From positions 124,001-188,000 of the forward strand of contig NZ_BPQE01000002.1 of assembly GCF_022179085.1 (NCBI RefSeq): 64,000 nt of DNA, written 5' to 3'. Of the stretch, positions 1 through 11,709 are shown piece by piece. The stretch's first letter is position 1. Each line of letters begins with the position of its first letter. The translations under genes and the position numbers were made by a program. The notes below the pieces were generated by a model that did no database searches, was not told the DNA's origin, and worked only from the letters and a program-made list of their open reading frames with translations. The stretch is from Methylobacterium aerolatum. GTDB lineage: Bacteria; Pseudomonadota; Alphaproteobacteria; Rhizobiales; Beijerinckiaceae.

Positions 1-1
1 C

Positions 2-469
2 GACCGGCCTACGCCCTACAACACCTACACCATCGAGGGACTGCCGCCGGGGCCGATCGCCAATCCCGGCAAGGCGGCGCTGGAGGCGGCGGCCAACCCG
101 TCCCGCACCCGCGACCTCTACTTCGTGGCCGACGGCACCGGCGGCCATGCCTTCGCCGAGACCCTCGACGCGCACCAGCGCAACGTCGCCCGCTGGCGCG
201 CCGTGGAGAAGAGTCGCCAGTCCCCGCCGGACGCGGTGGACAAGGCCGATCCCAACGCCGACTCGGCCGCCCGCCCGACGGGCCCCGTGCCGGGGGGCAC
301 CAACGCCGCCCTCCTCGACCCCGCCTCGCCCGAGGGGCGCTCGCGCGCCTTCGACGCCTCCGAGGGCACCAAGCTCGATCCCCTCAAGAACAAGACCTAC
401 GACCTCGGCTCGCCGAAGAACGTCCCGGTCCTGGCCGAACCCCCGGCGCTCAAGACGCGGCAGCGGTAG
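2..469 (+). CDS. mltG: Endolytic murein transglycosylase MltG, C-terminal part (5' end outside window)
   Basis: The open frame enters from the left edge and ends at a TAG. The visible 155 residues contain the conserved C-terminal YceG/MltG stretch: PYNTY, then [11 protein letters not shown], then the [20 protein letters not shown] segment. MltG is an inner-membrane enzyme that cleaves nascent glycan strands and helps set their length. The catalytic Glu should lie upstream of the window. After the conserved part (ending near [10 protein letters not shown]) there is an Ala/Pro/Asp-rich tail of about 90 residues, unlikely to be part of the catalytic fold. It is followed 70 bases later by a yicC gene on the same strand, so read-through is plausible. 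Confidence 0.93.
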   Translation, partial: DRPTPYNTYTIEGLPPGPIANPGKAALEAAANPSRTRDLYFVADGTGGHAFAETLDAHQRNVARWRAVEKSRQSPPDAVDKADPNADSAARPTGPVPGGTNAALLDPASPEGRSRAFDASEGTKLDPLKNKTYDLGSPKNVPVLAEPPALKTRQR

Positions 470-539
470 GGGCCTCCCCCTCTTTTCTCCGCGACGATCC
501 GTGCTACAGCCGCCCTCCTCTCGGAGGGTGGCGGTATCC

Positions 540-1415
540 ATGGCCCAGATCGCGAGCATGACGGGTTTCGCCCGCGCCGCCGGCGCCACGGGCCGGACGC
601 AATGGGCTTGGGAGGTCCGCAGCGTCAACGGCCGGGGGCTCGACGTGCGGGTCCGGGTGCCGAACGGCCACGAGGCGGTCGGCGAGACGGCCCGCACGGC
701 CCTGCAGCGGACCCTGGCGCGCGGCCAGTGCCAGCTCTCCCTCAACCTGACCCGGGGCGAAGGCGCCCCGAACATCCGGATCGATGAGGGGCTTCTCGCG
801 AGCCTGGCCGAGGCGGTGGCGCGTGTCCCCCGGCCGGAGGGCATCGCCCCGGCGACGATGGATGGGCTGCTCGGCATCCGGGGTGTGATCGTCTCCGACG
901 ACGAGGCGGCCGACGACGGCGCCCTGGCCCGCGACCTGACGGCGGGCGTCGCGCAGCTGGTCGCGGACCTCGTGGAGGCGCGCCACACCGAGGGCCGCCA
1001 GCTCGCCGAGGTCGTCTCGGGCCAGATCGACCGCATCGCCGCCCTGACGGCGGCGGCGGAGGACGAGCCCGCCCGGCGGATCGAGGCCGTCCGCGCCCGT
1101 CTGGCCGCCAGCGTCGAGGCCCTGTCCGGCACCGGGCTGGACCCGGAGCGGCTGCATCAGGAAGCCGTCCTGCTCGCCGCCAAGGCCGATGTCCGCGAGG
1201 AGCTGGACCGGCTGCACGCGCATGTCGCCTCCGTCCGCGAGTTGCTGGCGGCGGGCGGCACCATCGGCCGCCGCCTGGACTTCCTGGCCCAGGAACTCGG
1301 CCGCGAGGCGAACACCCTCTGCGCCAAGGCCGGGGATGTCGGCCTGTCCCGGATCGGCCTTGAGCTGAAGTCCGTGGTCGAGCAGTTTCGCGAACAGGTG
1401 CAGAATATCGAGTGA
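540..1415 (+). CDS. YicC family protein (putative RNA-processing/endoribonuclease-like)
   Basis: This 291-residue protein begins MAQIASMTGFARA; the SMTGFAR start and the C-terminal segment with FLAQELGREANTLCAKAGD are hallmarks of the YicC/YloC family (YicC N-terminal domain plus DUF1732). YicC of E. coli has been described as a ribonuclease or RNA-turnover adaptor; the exact role here is not visible. The ATG at 540 is chosen because the conserved MTGF motif starts six residues later and a GGAGG lies about 12 bases upstream. Its position just before gmk is a common bacterial arrangement; the gap is 70 bases. Confidence 0.92.
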   Translation: MAQIASMTGFARAAGATGRTQWAWEVRSVNGRGLDVRVRVPNGHEAVGETARTALQRTLARGQCQLSLNLTRGEGAPNIRIDEGLLASLAEAVARVPRPEGIAPATMDGLLGIRGVIVSDDEAADDGALARDLTAGVAQLVADLVEARHTEGRQLAEVVSGQIDRIAALTAAAEDEPARRIEAVRARLAASVEALSGTGLDPERLHQEAVLLAAKADVREELDRLHAHVASVRELLAAGGTIGRRLDFLAQELGREANTLCAKAGDVGLSRIGLELKSVVEQFREQVQNIE

Positions 1416-1485
1416 GTCGCGTGGGCGACGCGAGCACTTTCCGATTTCCGGCGCCCCACACCATCAGAGAAAGCTCGGGTAATCC

Positions 1486-2139
1486 GTGATCGACGAGACA
1501 ACCATCGCACGGCGGGGACTGATCCTCATCCTGTCCTCGCCCTCCGGCGCCGGGAAGACGACCCTGACGCGTGCCATCGCCGGGGATCCGAGCTGGGCGC
1601 TCGAACTGTCGATCTCGGTCACGACCCGGGCACGCCGACCCTCGGAGATCGACGGGCGGCACTACCATTTCATCGAGCGCGAAACCTTCGAGGACCTGCG
1701 CGCCCGGGACGACCTGCTCGAATCCGCCGAGGTCCACGGCAATTGCTACGGCACGCCCCGGCGTCCGGTGGAAAAGGTCCTGGGCGCCGGCCGGGACATG
1801 ATCTTCGACATCGACTACCAGGGCACCCGGCAGGTCCGCGGGAAGCTCGCCGGTGACGTGGTGAGCGTGTTCATCCTGCCGCCCAGCATGGCCGAGCTGC
1901 GCCACCGCCTGGAACGCCGCGCCGAGGACTCGGCCGAGACCATCGAGCGGCGGCTGTCCAACGCCCGCACCGAGATCCAGCGTTGGAGCGAGTACGACTA
2001 CGTCATCGTCAACGACGACCTCGACAGCGCCTTCACCGCCCTCAAGAATATCCTGGCCGCCGAGCGGCTGAAGCGCACCCGCCGCACCGGCCTCGCCGCC
2101 TTCGTGGAAGGTCTGCTCGCCGAAGGGGAGCGGGGTTAG
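1486..2139 (+). CDS. gmk: Guanylate kinase
   Basis: 217 residues. It converts GMP plus ATP to GDP plus ADP in purine nucleotide metabolism, and so also feeds ppGpp and cyclic-di-GMP pools. The P-loop SPSGAGKT lies at about residues 18-25; the GMP-binding region ([19 protein letters not shown]) and lid follow, and the length is normal. Translation starts at GTG, the only start that leaves the usual short leader before the P-loop. It ends only 9 bases before the convergent heme oxygenase gene. Confidence 0.96.
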   Translation: MIDETTIARRGLILILSSPSGAGKTTLTRAIAGDPSWALELSISVTTRARRPSEIDGRHYHFIERETFEDLRARDDLLESAEVHGNCYGTPRRPVEKVLGAGRDMIFDIDYQGTRQVRGKLAGDVVSVFILPPSMAELRHRLERRAEDSAETIERRLSNARTEIQRWSEYDYVIVNDDLDSAFTALKNILAAERLKRTRRTGLAAFVEGLLAEGERG

Positions 2140-2148
2140 CGGGCCGCC

Positions 2149-2712
2149 TCACGCCGCCACGGCGAGCCACCGCCGCATCGCGTCGAAGGTCCCGTTCGCC
2201 GCTGCGACGACTGTGCCGGCCTCGCCGCCGTAGGTGTCGAGGCGGCTCCGGAAGGCGCCCCACATCGCCCCGGTCCGCGGGCCGTGGGCGGTGTAGTAGG
2301 CCAAGCCGTCCTCCGCGAACCCGTGGGTCGCCGCCACGTGCCGGCCGATGACCTTGCCGCCGAGAGTCGAGCCTTCCAGCACATAGAGCGCGCCCATGGC
2401 CGCCGCCGGGCCGGGGAGCGCCGGAGCGGGCGCCGTGGGCAATCCGTCGATCCGCTCCGGCGGGAGACCGAGGAAGGCGAGGTCCCGGGCGAGGGCCGCC
2501 ACCCGGCGCCGGGCATCGAAGAACGCGCCGTCGGACAGGGCGGCGCCGATGGCGGGCTCCCAGCTGCGATGGAACCCGTAGAGGCGGGCGAGGAGGCTGC
2601 GGTAGCCCTCCAGGGTGGCCACACGCGGCGCCCAATCGAGCTCGTGCTCCAGGGCCACATGGGCGGGAGCCGTCGCCTGCCTCAGGAGCAGATGGAGAGG
2701 CCCGTCGGTCAT
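2149..2712 (-). CDS. bphO: Biliverdin-producing heme oxygenase
   Basis: 187 residues of heme-oxygenase-like all-helical fold. An early LLRQATAPAHVALEHELD segment carries a His (about residue 18) in the place of the proximal heme ligand, and a GALYVLEGSTLGGKVIGRH segment matches the distal-helix signature of the bacterial BphO/HemO group. Such enzymes open heme to biliverdin. The gene starts 2 bases after the stop of the bacteriophytochrome gene, so it very likely supplies biliverdin to that photoreceptor from the same mRNA. An iron-scavenging role is less likely here because no heme uptake gene adjoins it. Confidence 0.88.
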   Translation of the reverse strand: MTDGPLHLLLRQATAPAHVALEHELDWAPRVATLEGYRSLLARLYGFHRSWEPAIGAALSDGAFFDARRRVAALARDLAFLGLPPERIDGLPTAPAPALPGPAAAMGALYVLEGSTLGGKVIGRHVAATHGFAEDGLAYYTAHGPRTGAMWGAFRSRLDTYGGEAGTVVAAANGTFDAMRRWLAVAA

Positions 2713-2714
2713 TC

Positions 2715-5342
2715 TCACGCGGTGATGGTGAAGCAGGCGCCGGGGCTGTTCACGACGTCGAGGCGCGCGTTGATCTGGTCGAGCATGGCGCGGATCAGCT
2801 TCATGCCGAGGCCGGACCCCTGGGCGCTGCCCTTCGGCTCGGCCCAATCGTCGGGGAGGCCCTTCCCGTCGTCGCAGACCTTGAGCTGGACGCCGCCGGC
2901 ATCCGCCGCCGAGACCGTGACCTCGACCCGGCCGCCGCCGGTGGCGGTGGTGGCGTACTTGAAGGCGTTGGTCACGAGTTCCGTGGCGATGAGGGACAGC
3001 GCCACCGCCTTGCGGTAGGGCACCATCATCCCGCGCTCGACGGTGAGATCCACCGAATGGCCCTCGCCCGCGAGACCCGCGAGGTCCTTGCACAGGCTCT
3101 CGATGGTCTGGCCGAGATCGACCTCGTCCACCCGGTCCGCCTGATACAGGCTGTCGTGCACCCGGGCGACGCTCATCACCCGCGCCGAGGTCTCGGCGAA
3201 GGCCTGCCGGGCGAGGGGGTCCGCGATCTGGCGCCGCTGCATCTGCAGGAAGGCCGAGACGATCTGGAGGGAATTCTTCACCCGGTGGTCTATCTCTCGG
3301 GTGAGCAGATCCTTCTGCGCGAGCAGACGCTCCTTCTCCGCGAGGAGGCCGGTCAACTCGTCGATCTTGCGGCGCTGTCGCAGGACCACGCCCTCCACCG
3401 CCTCCGCGAGGGAGAGGGACAGGTTCACCTGCCACTCCGCCCAGGGCGCGGCGAAGCCGGTACGCTCCTCCACCCACCGCTCGAAGGAGCGGCGGGGCAG
3501 TACCGCCACCGAGCCGGAGCCCGCGAGCACGGGCTTGCGCGGGTCGCCGCCCCAGGTCACCGTGCTCGGCATCTCGGGCCGGAACCATAGCAGCAGCGTC
3601 TCGCGGCTCTCGTCCACGAAGGCCGCGAGCAGGCCGCTGGCGACCTCCTTGAAGACCGCCGCGTCGGGATAGGCCGAGGCGAGGTTGCTGGTGGCGTAGC
3701 TCGTCTCACCGGAGGGCAGGGTTTCGCGCAGCCACGTCGCGAGGGCGCGCACCGCCTTCGCCCCCGGCGACTGGCCGATGAGGGTGGCGCGGTCGTTGGA
3801 AACGATGCCCGCCCCGGTGGCGTCGAAGAGTTGCAGGAGGTTCGTGCCGCCCGCGGTCAGCGCCGCGACGAAATCGTCGGAGCGGGTCAGGCTGCGGACG
3901 AGGCGCCCCTCGACATCGAGATGGGCCTGGCGCTCGACCCAGAGCCGCCGCGACTCGATCTCCTGCACGCGCATGGCGAAGGCGTCGGTGAGCACGGTGG
4001 CCGCCGCGCGGGTCTCCGGCGGCACGTAGTGCGGGCGGCGGTGGTGGCCGATCATCAGGCCCCAGAGCTTGTCGTCGACCATGATCGAGATCGACATGGA
4101 GCCGTTGACGCCGAGGTTGCGCTGGTACTCCAGATGGATCGGCGACAGGGTGCGGTGCTGGGCGAAGGTGAGGTCGATGGGCGTGTTGCCGCCCCCCGGC
4201 GCCCCGGCGAGCGGCACGGGCACGCTGTCGCGGTCGATCACGAAGCGGCTCTTGGCCTTGGTGTAGAGGGCGCGGGCCTGGGAGGGGATGTCCGAGGCGG
4301 GAAAGCGCAGGCCGAGCAGGCTGCGCGACCAATCGGGGACCTTGTCCTCCGCCACCGCCTCGCCGTTCCAATCGGCATCGAACCGGTAGACCAGCACGGC
4401 CTCGAATCCGGTGAGCGCGCGGATCTCTAGGGCGGCGACCCGTGCCGTGTCCGTAAGTGTCCCCGCCGCGCGCAGCCGCGCCACGGCGAGTTCGGTGTCC
4501 ATCTGGCTTGCGGAGCGGAAATCCTCCGCCCGGTCCGGCTCCCGCTCGAACTCGATGAGGATCCGCCCGGCATGGGCATGGGCGACGGCGAGGTAGGCCG
4601 CCTCCGGCGCGCCGGGGAAGGTCAGCCGGGTGCGGGCGGAACCTCCGTCGTCGAGGGCGCCGATGGCGAGTCGCGCCCGGAGGAGATCCACGAAGGCGGC
4701 CGGCAGAAGCTCCGTGAGGGAGCGGCCGAGGAGCGGCGGCTCGGCGGTCCGGTAGATCTCCCCGATGTTGTGGGAGAAGGCGTTGACGAGGAACGACGCC
4801 GCATCCGCCACGAGGAGCAGGGCGTTCGGCTGGATCGAGCCCGGAATGTGGATCGGCTCGCGCTCGCACAGGCTCGGATCGACCGGCTCGGCCCGCACGC
4901 GCTGCCCGATCGCCGAGACCACGGCCTCGCGGGAGGTGTCGAAGCCGACGCTCTCCAGCGCGTCGATCTGGAGCCAGGTGACCGGGGCGCCGTCGAACCG
5001 CCCGTGGCGCATCCGCACCTCCGCCCGCAGGGGGTGGGGCAGACGGCCGAAGACGTATTCGAACCGCTCGTCGAGCTGGCCCCGGCGCGCGCCCGCGAGG
5101 AAGCGGCCCCGGAAGGTGGGCACGTTCGCCCCCGGCATCACGTCGCGGAAGTAGTCGCGGCCGATCACTGCCTCGCGGGACAGCTTGAGGAGCTCGCTCG
5201 CCCCTTCGCTGAACGCGACGACGCTTCCCGCCTCGTCGAGGCCGATCACCCCAACATCGAGGCGGCCGAGCTCGTCGGGGGCGAGGGAATCAAGGTCGTT
5301 GCCCCCGATGCGGGGCTCCTCACGGGGCTCGCTCGGCGGCAT
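2715..5342 (-). CDS. bphP: Bacteriophytochrome sensor histidine kinase with an N-terminal PYP-like PAS domain
   Basis: 875 residues. Order: a PYP-like PAS domain (about 25-128), the phytochrome PAS domain with the biliverdin-binding Cys159 in SLCEREPIHIPGSIQP, a GAF domain with PASDIP (Asp351), a PHY region, then a HisKA_2-type kinase with DHRVKNSLQ (His686) and an ATPase domain with TNAFKYA and GSGLGMKL. The layout resembles Ppr-type PYP-phytochrome hybrids. Aligned without gaps to photoactive yellow protein, the first domain has Phe for Tyr42, Ala for Glu46 and Gly71 for the chromophore Cys69, so it should not bind p-coumarate. No response regulator gene adjoins it. A red/far-red photosensor role is inferred from the retained biliverdin site. 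Confidence 0.93.
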   Translation of the reverse strand: MPPSEPREEPRIGGNDLDSLAPDELGRLDVGVIGLDEAGSVVAFSEGASELLKLSREAVIGRDYFRDVMPGANVPTFRGRFLAGARRGQLDERFEYVFGRLPHPLRAEVRMRHGRFDGAPVTWLQIDALESVGFDTSREAVVSAIGQRVRAEPVDPSLCEREPIHIPGSIQPNALLLVADAASFLVNAFSHNIGEIYRTAEPPLLGRSLTELLPAAFVDLLRARLAIGALDDGGSARTRLTFPGAPEAAYLAVAHAHAGRILIEFEREPDRAEDFRSASQMDTELAVARLRAAGTLTDTARVAALEIRALTGFEAVLVYRFDADWNGEAVAEDKVPDWSRSLLGLRFPASDIPSQARALYTKAKSRFVIDRDSVPVPLAGAPGGGNTPIDLTFAQHRTLSPIHLEYQRNLGVNGSMSISIMVDDKLWGLMIGHHRRPHYVPPETRAAATVLTDAFAMRVQEIESRRLWVERQAHLDVEGRLVRSLTRSDDFVAALTAGGTNLLQLFDATGAGIVSNDRATLIGQSPGAKAVRALATWLRETLPSGETSYATSNLASAYPDAAVFKEVASGLLAAFVDESRETLLLWFRPEMPSTVTWGGDPRKPVLAGSGSVAVLPRRSFERWVEERTGFAAPWAEWQVNLSLSLAEAVEGVVLRQRRKIDELTGLLAEKERLLAQKDLLTREIDHRVKNSLQIVSAFLQMQRRQIADPLARQAFAETSARVMSVARVHDSLYQADRVDEVDLGQTIESLCKDLAGLAGEGHSVDLTVERGMMVPYRKAVALSLIATELVTNAFKYATTATGGGRVEVTVSAADAGGVQLKVCDDGKGLPDDWAEPKGSAQGSGLGMKLIRAMLDQINARLDVVNSPGACFTITA

Positions 5343-5440
5343 CAGTTACGAGACCGGGTCATCAGGGACGTATGCCGGTGCCGGATGCGAAGTGCAATGC
5401 TGGCAGGCTGGACCTGGCGCGCCGCCCGTTCACGAAACTT

Positions 5441-6844
5441 CTAGAGGCGCGACTCATCCGTAATCTTTTGTACGATTTCTGACAATACAGAGGATAAACC
5501 CTCTTCGATAGTGGGGTGATAGTAGGGGCGGTCGAGCAAGGCAGCGGCGGTCAGGCCGTCTCGCAGCGCCCCAGAGACGATGTGCGCCAGGTGCTCGACC
5601 GCCGGGCCGAGCATCTCAGCCCCGAGCAGGCGGCCATTTGGCGCAGCCCAGAGGCGAATCCCGCCCCGGTTCACCCCCTCCGCGCGGGCGCGGCCCTGGT
5701 TGCCGAAATCCGCCCCCGCGACGATTCGGTCCCCGGCCCCGGTCTCGAAGGGGGCGCCGATGGCGGCGGCCTGCGGATGGGTGAACACCATCGCCAGCGC
5801 GGGCCACGGCTCGGGCGCCTCCGTGCTTCGCCCGGCGGCGAGTGCGGCGGCGTTGCGCCCGGCGATCCCGCCCTGCCGGCTGGCCTCGTGGAGCACCGGC
5901 CGCCAGCCATCCGCATCGCCCGCGATGAGGATCGGCCCGCCCCGGCAGACGAGGCTGCGCGAATCGAACTCCGGCATCCCGTCCCCGTCCAGCGCCACGC
6001 CGGTCGTCTCCAGACCGAGGCCGCCGACGTTGGGCGGGCGGCCCGCCGCCGAGAGGACACGCTCCACCTCCAGGCTGCTTCCGGCGCCGTCCTTCCCCGT
6101 GAAGGACAGGCGAACCCCCTCCCCCTCCCGGCGGGTGGCCTCGACGCGGGTGTCCTGCAGGAGGGCGAACTCCCCGCCAAAGATGGCGACCGCCCGTTCC
6201 AGAAGGTCCGGCTCCGTCAGGCCGGCGATGGTCCGGCCCGAATCGATGGCCGTGACCTTGACCCCGAGACGGGCCATCGCCTGCGCGATCTCGATGCCCA
6301 CGGCACCGAGGCCGAGGACGGCGAGGGAGCGGGGCAAGTCCGGGATCTCGAACAGCGTGTCGGTGGTGAGAAGCCGGTCACCGAGGCCGCGCAGCGGTTC
6401 CGGGACGGCGGGACTGGAGCCCGTGGCGACGACCGCCGCGCGGAAGCGGAGCCGCACCGCGTCGCCGATGGCGAGGGAGTGGGAATCGAGGAAGCGCGCC
6501 GTGCCGGAGAGCCTGTCTCCCTCGGGAAACCGGTCGACGCCTTCCAGCACCTTGCCGACGAAGCGGTCACGCTCGGCCCGGACCCGCTCGAGGACCGCCG
6601 GGCCATCGACGGAGACGGAGCCGATCCGGATGCCGAAGAGGTCGGCCTCGCGGGCGCGGTGGGCCGCCTCGGCGGCGGCGATGAGCAACTTGGAGGGCAT
6701 GCAGCCGACCCGGGCGCAGGTCGTCCCCCCCGGGCCGCGCTCGATCAGCACGGCGCGGGCGCCCTCCTCGGTGGCAGCCCGATAGGCGGCGAGGCCGGCG
6801 GTTCCGGCGCCGATCACCGCCACGTCGCACGTCTCGTCCCGCAT
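5441..6844 (-). CDS. lpd: Dihydrolipoamide dehydrogenase-type pyridine nucleotide-disulfide oxidoreductase
   Basis: 467 residues. The N-terminal FAD motif (VAVIGAGTAGLAA) is followed by the redox-active pair Cys43/Cys48 in TTCARVGCMPSK, a second Rossmann motif (VLGLGAVGIEIAQ) for NAD(P)H, and a C-terminal dimer domain with the catalytic His443/Glu448 dyad (HPTIEE). All features of an active lipoamide dehydrogenase are present. It is not beside pyruvate or 2-oxoglutarate dehydrogenase genes, so it may be a stand-alone paralogue for another disulfide substrate. It lies 71 bases after truB and 98 before bphP on the same strand. Confidence 0.88.
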   Translation of the reverse strand: MRDETCDVAVIGAGTAGLAAYRAATEEGARAVLIERGPGGTTCARVGCMPSKLLIAAAEAAHRAREADLFGIRIGSVSVDGPAVLERVRAERDRFVGKVLEGVDRFPEGDRLSGTARFLDSHSLAIGDAVRLRFRAAVVATGSSPAVPEPLRGLGDRLLTTDTLFEIPDLPRSLAVLGLGAVGIEIAQAMARLGVKVTAIDSGRTIAGLTEPDLLERAVAIFGGEFALLQDTRVEATRREGEGVRLSFTGKDGAGSSLEVERVLSAAGRPPNVGGLGLETTGVALDGDGMPEFDSRSLVCRGGPILIAGDADGWRPVLHEASRQGGIAGRNAAALAAGRSTEAPEPWPALAMVFTHPQAAAIGAPFETGAGDRIVAGADFGNQGRARAEGVNRGGIRLWAAPNGRLLGAEMLGPAVEHLAHIVSGALRDGLTAAALLDRPYYHPTIEEGLSSVLSEIVQKITDESRL

Positions 6845-6915
6845 CCCGCCCCCGGCCGCTGCCCGCGCGGGCCAACAGGAGGGCGCGGCCTTCGTTCCGG
6901 GTGCGCCGACGCGCC

Positions 6916-7941
6916 TCAGGCCCGGCCCGGCGCCGTGCCCCCGAGGTGGAAGACCCGGTGCGGCACCAGTTCGCCCCGCTCCACGTCGCCCACCGCGACG
7001 AGAATCCCGGCGCAGGTGGCGAAGGCCTTGCCGGAGACCGGGGCGTCGCGCCCACGCAAAATCACCGGCTGGCCGCGCATCAGCCGCAACCCCATGTCGC
7101 GGGAGACGGCGACGCCGGGAATGGCGTCGAGGGCAGTCTCCACCGGGCGGAGGTAGGCCAGGGCCGCCTCGGGCCCGTCGTCGGTGAGGGTCGCCACGGC
7201 GCATGCCTCGGCCTCGGTGAAGGGGCCGACGCGGGTGCGGCGCAGGGCGGCCACGTGGCCGAAGCACCCGAGCATCCGGCCGAGGTCGCGGGCCAGCGCC
7301 CGGACGTAGGTGCCCTTGCCGCACTCGGCCTCGATCACGGTCTGACCGTTCTCGTGGGCGACCACTTCCAGGCGGTCGATCTGGACGGGTCGGGCGACGA
7401 GTTCGACGGTCTCCCCGTCCCGGGCGAGGTCGTAGGCGCGCTCGCCCTGGATCTTGATGGCCGAGTAGCGCGGAGGCACTTGCTCGATGGCGCCGATGAA
7501 GGCCGGCAGCGCCGCCTCGACGGCGGCCCGCTCGGGCCGGTCCTCGCTGGTGGCGACCGGGCGGCCCTCGGCGTCGTCGGTATCGGTCTCGACGCCCCAG
7601 GACACGGTGAAGCGGTAGGCCTTGCGGCCATCCATCACGAAGGGAACGGTCTTGGTCGCCTCGCCCAGGGCGATGGGCAGGATGCCCGAGGCCAGGGGAT
7701 CGAGGGTGCCGGCGTGCCCCGCCTTCTTGGCGTTGAAGGCCCGCTTCACCACCGCCACGGCGTGGGTCGAGGTCATGCCGACATGCTTATCGAGGATCAC
7801 CCAGCCCGACACGTCCTTGCGCTTCGGGCGATCGGGGCGCGGCCCGCGCTGCTGCGGCCGGCGGTCATCCTGGCGGCGGGCCTCGCCGGGCATGACGGCG
7901 GGCGGCTGCGCCGGAACGTGATCGTCGGTGGAAACCGTCAT
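6916..7941 (-). CDS. truB: tRNA pseudouridine(55) synthase TruB
   Basis: 341 residues. TruB makes pseudouridine 55 in the T-loop of nearly all tRNAs. The catalytic Asp81 sits in HAGTLDPLASGILPIALGEATK, preceded by GWVILDKHVGMTST; the PPRYSAIKIQGERAY and KGTYVRALARDLG motifs follow. The first 40 residues (Pro/Arg/Gln-rich, charged) are an extension relative to E. coli TruB. The ATG at 7941 is preferred to upstream in-frame starts because those would translate the hairpin cluster between rbfA and truB. Confidence 0.95.
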   Translation of the reverse strand: MTVSTDDHVPAQPPAVMPGEARRQDDRRPQQRGPRPDRPKRKDVSGWVILDKHVGMTSTHAVAVVKRAFNAKKAGHAGTLDPLASGILPIALGEATKTVPFVMDGRKAYRFTVSWGVETDTDDAEGRPVATSEDRPERAAVEAALPAFIGAIEQVPPRYSAIKIQGERAYDLARDGETVELVARPVQIDRLEVVAHENGQTVIEAECGKGTYVRALARDLGRMLGCFGHVAALRRTRVGPFTEAEACAVATLTDDGPEAALAYLRPVETALDAIPGVAVSRDMGLRLMRGQPVILRGRDAPVSGKAFATCAGILVAVGDVERGELVPHRVFHLGGTAPGRA

Positions 7942-7977
7942 GTCCTCAAGGCCTTGAAGCGTCGAAAGTGCAGGTGT

Positions 7978-8069
7978 CGAAAGGACGTGTCCTTTCGCGG
8001 GTGCAGGGCGGAGCCCTGCGTTTCCGAGGGGCCTCGCCCCTGGACCCCACCGAAGGAGCAAGTCCTTCG
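7978..8069. repeat. Cluster of four hairpins between rbfA and truB
   Basis: Four consecutive inverted repeats occupy most of the 139-base gap: 7978-7997 (8-bp stem, CGAAAGGA with loop CGTG), 8003-8019 (7-bp stem GCAGGGC, 3-base loop), 8027-8041 (6-bp stem AGGGGC, 3-base loop) and 8051-8069 (7-bp stem CGAAGGA, 5-base loop). None has a T-run, so they are not intrinsic terminators. They look like a composite REP-type element that could stabilise mRNA or separate rbfA from truB expression. Confidence 0.75.
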
Positions 8070-8080
8070 GCATCCCGGAT

Positions 8081-8491
8081 TCAATGATCCGCGTCGGGAT
8101 CCGTTTCGTCGAGGTCGCGGCGGACGCGCTCGTCACGCAGCAGACGGTCGATCCGGGCGGCCTCGTCGAAGGTCTCGTCCCGGCGGAAGCGCAGCTCCGG
8201 CGCGTATTTCAGGTTCACCCGCCGGGCCACCTCCTGGCGCAGCACCTTCCGGTTCCGCTCCAGGGCGGCGATGACCGGCGCCTCGTCCTGACCGCCGAGC
8301 GGCATGACGTAGGCGGTGGCGAGCTTCAGGTCCGGCGACATCCGCACCTCGGGCACTGTCACGACATGCGTGCCGAGCACCGGATCTTGGATATCGCCCC
8401 GCTGCAGCACCTCGGCGATTGCGTGGCGGATCAACTCCGCGACGCGCTGCTGGCGCTGGGAAGGGCCGGTCGTTGTGGGTTTCTGGGCCAT
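8081..8491 (-). CDS. rbfA: 30S ribosome-binding factor RbfA
   Basis: 136 residues with the RbfA KH-like core: [14 protein letters not shown] near the N terminus, [19 protein letters not shown] in the middle and [19 protein letters not shown] near the end. RbfA binds immature 30S subunits and helps mature the 5' end of 16S rRNA; it is also needed in the cold. The gene lies between infB and truB in the conserved nusA-infB order, but a strong terminator-like hairpin sits between infB and rbfA. Confidence 0.95.
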   Translation of the reverse strand: MAQKPTTTGPSQRQQRVAELIRHAIAEVLQRGDIQDPVLGTHVVTVPEVRMSPDLKLATAYVMPLGGQDEAPVIAALERNRKVLRQEVARRVNLKYAPELRFRRDETFDEAARIDRLLRDERVRRDLDETDPDADH

Positions 8492-8532
8492 GTCCGCAAG
8501 CTGAGGCCCCGCTGCCTAAGGGGGCCTGCCTC

Positions 8533-8573
8533 CAAGAAAAGAAAAAGACGGCCGCGGCCTCTCGCCGCGACCG
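8533..8573 (-). terminator. Intrinsic terminator between infB and rbfA
   Basis: Read on the minus strand, a 10-bp GC-rich stem (one G-T pair, loop GAGAG; bases 8549-8573) is followed by a mostly-T tail (TCTTTTTCTTTTCTT, 8533-8548). It lies just after the infB stop and before the rbfA start, so it could end or attenuate transcription inside the operon. Confidence 0.75.
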
Positions 8574-8599
8574 CCCTGTCCGGACGGACGTCCGGGCTG

Positions 8600-11629
<3,030 letters not shown>

Positions 11630-11709
11630 CCAGTCAAAACCCTGGGGGTTTCCAATTGTCCCGTGGACCGCGGCCCGGCGACGCCGATCCCGCAATCAAA
11701 CTCGTGCCG

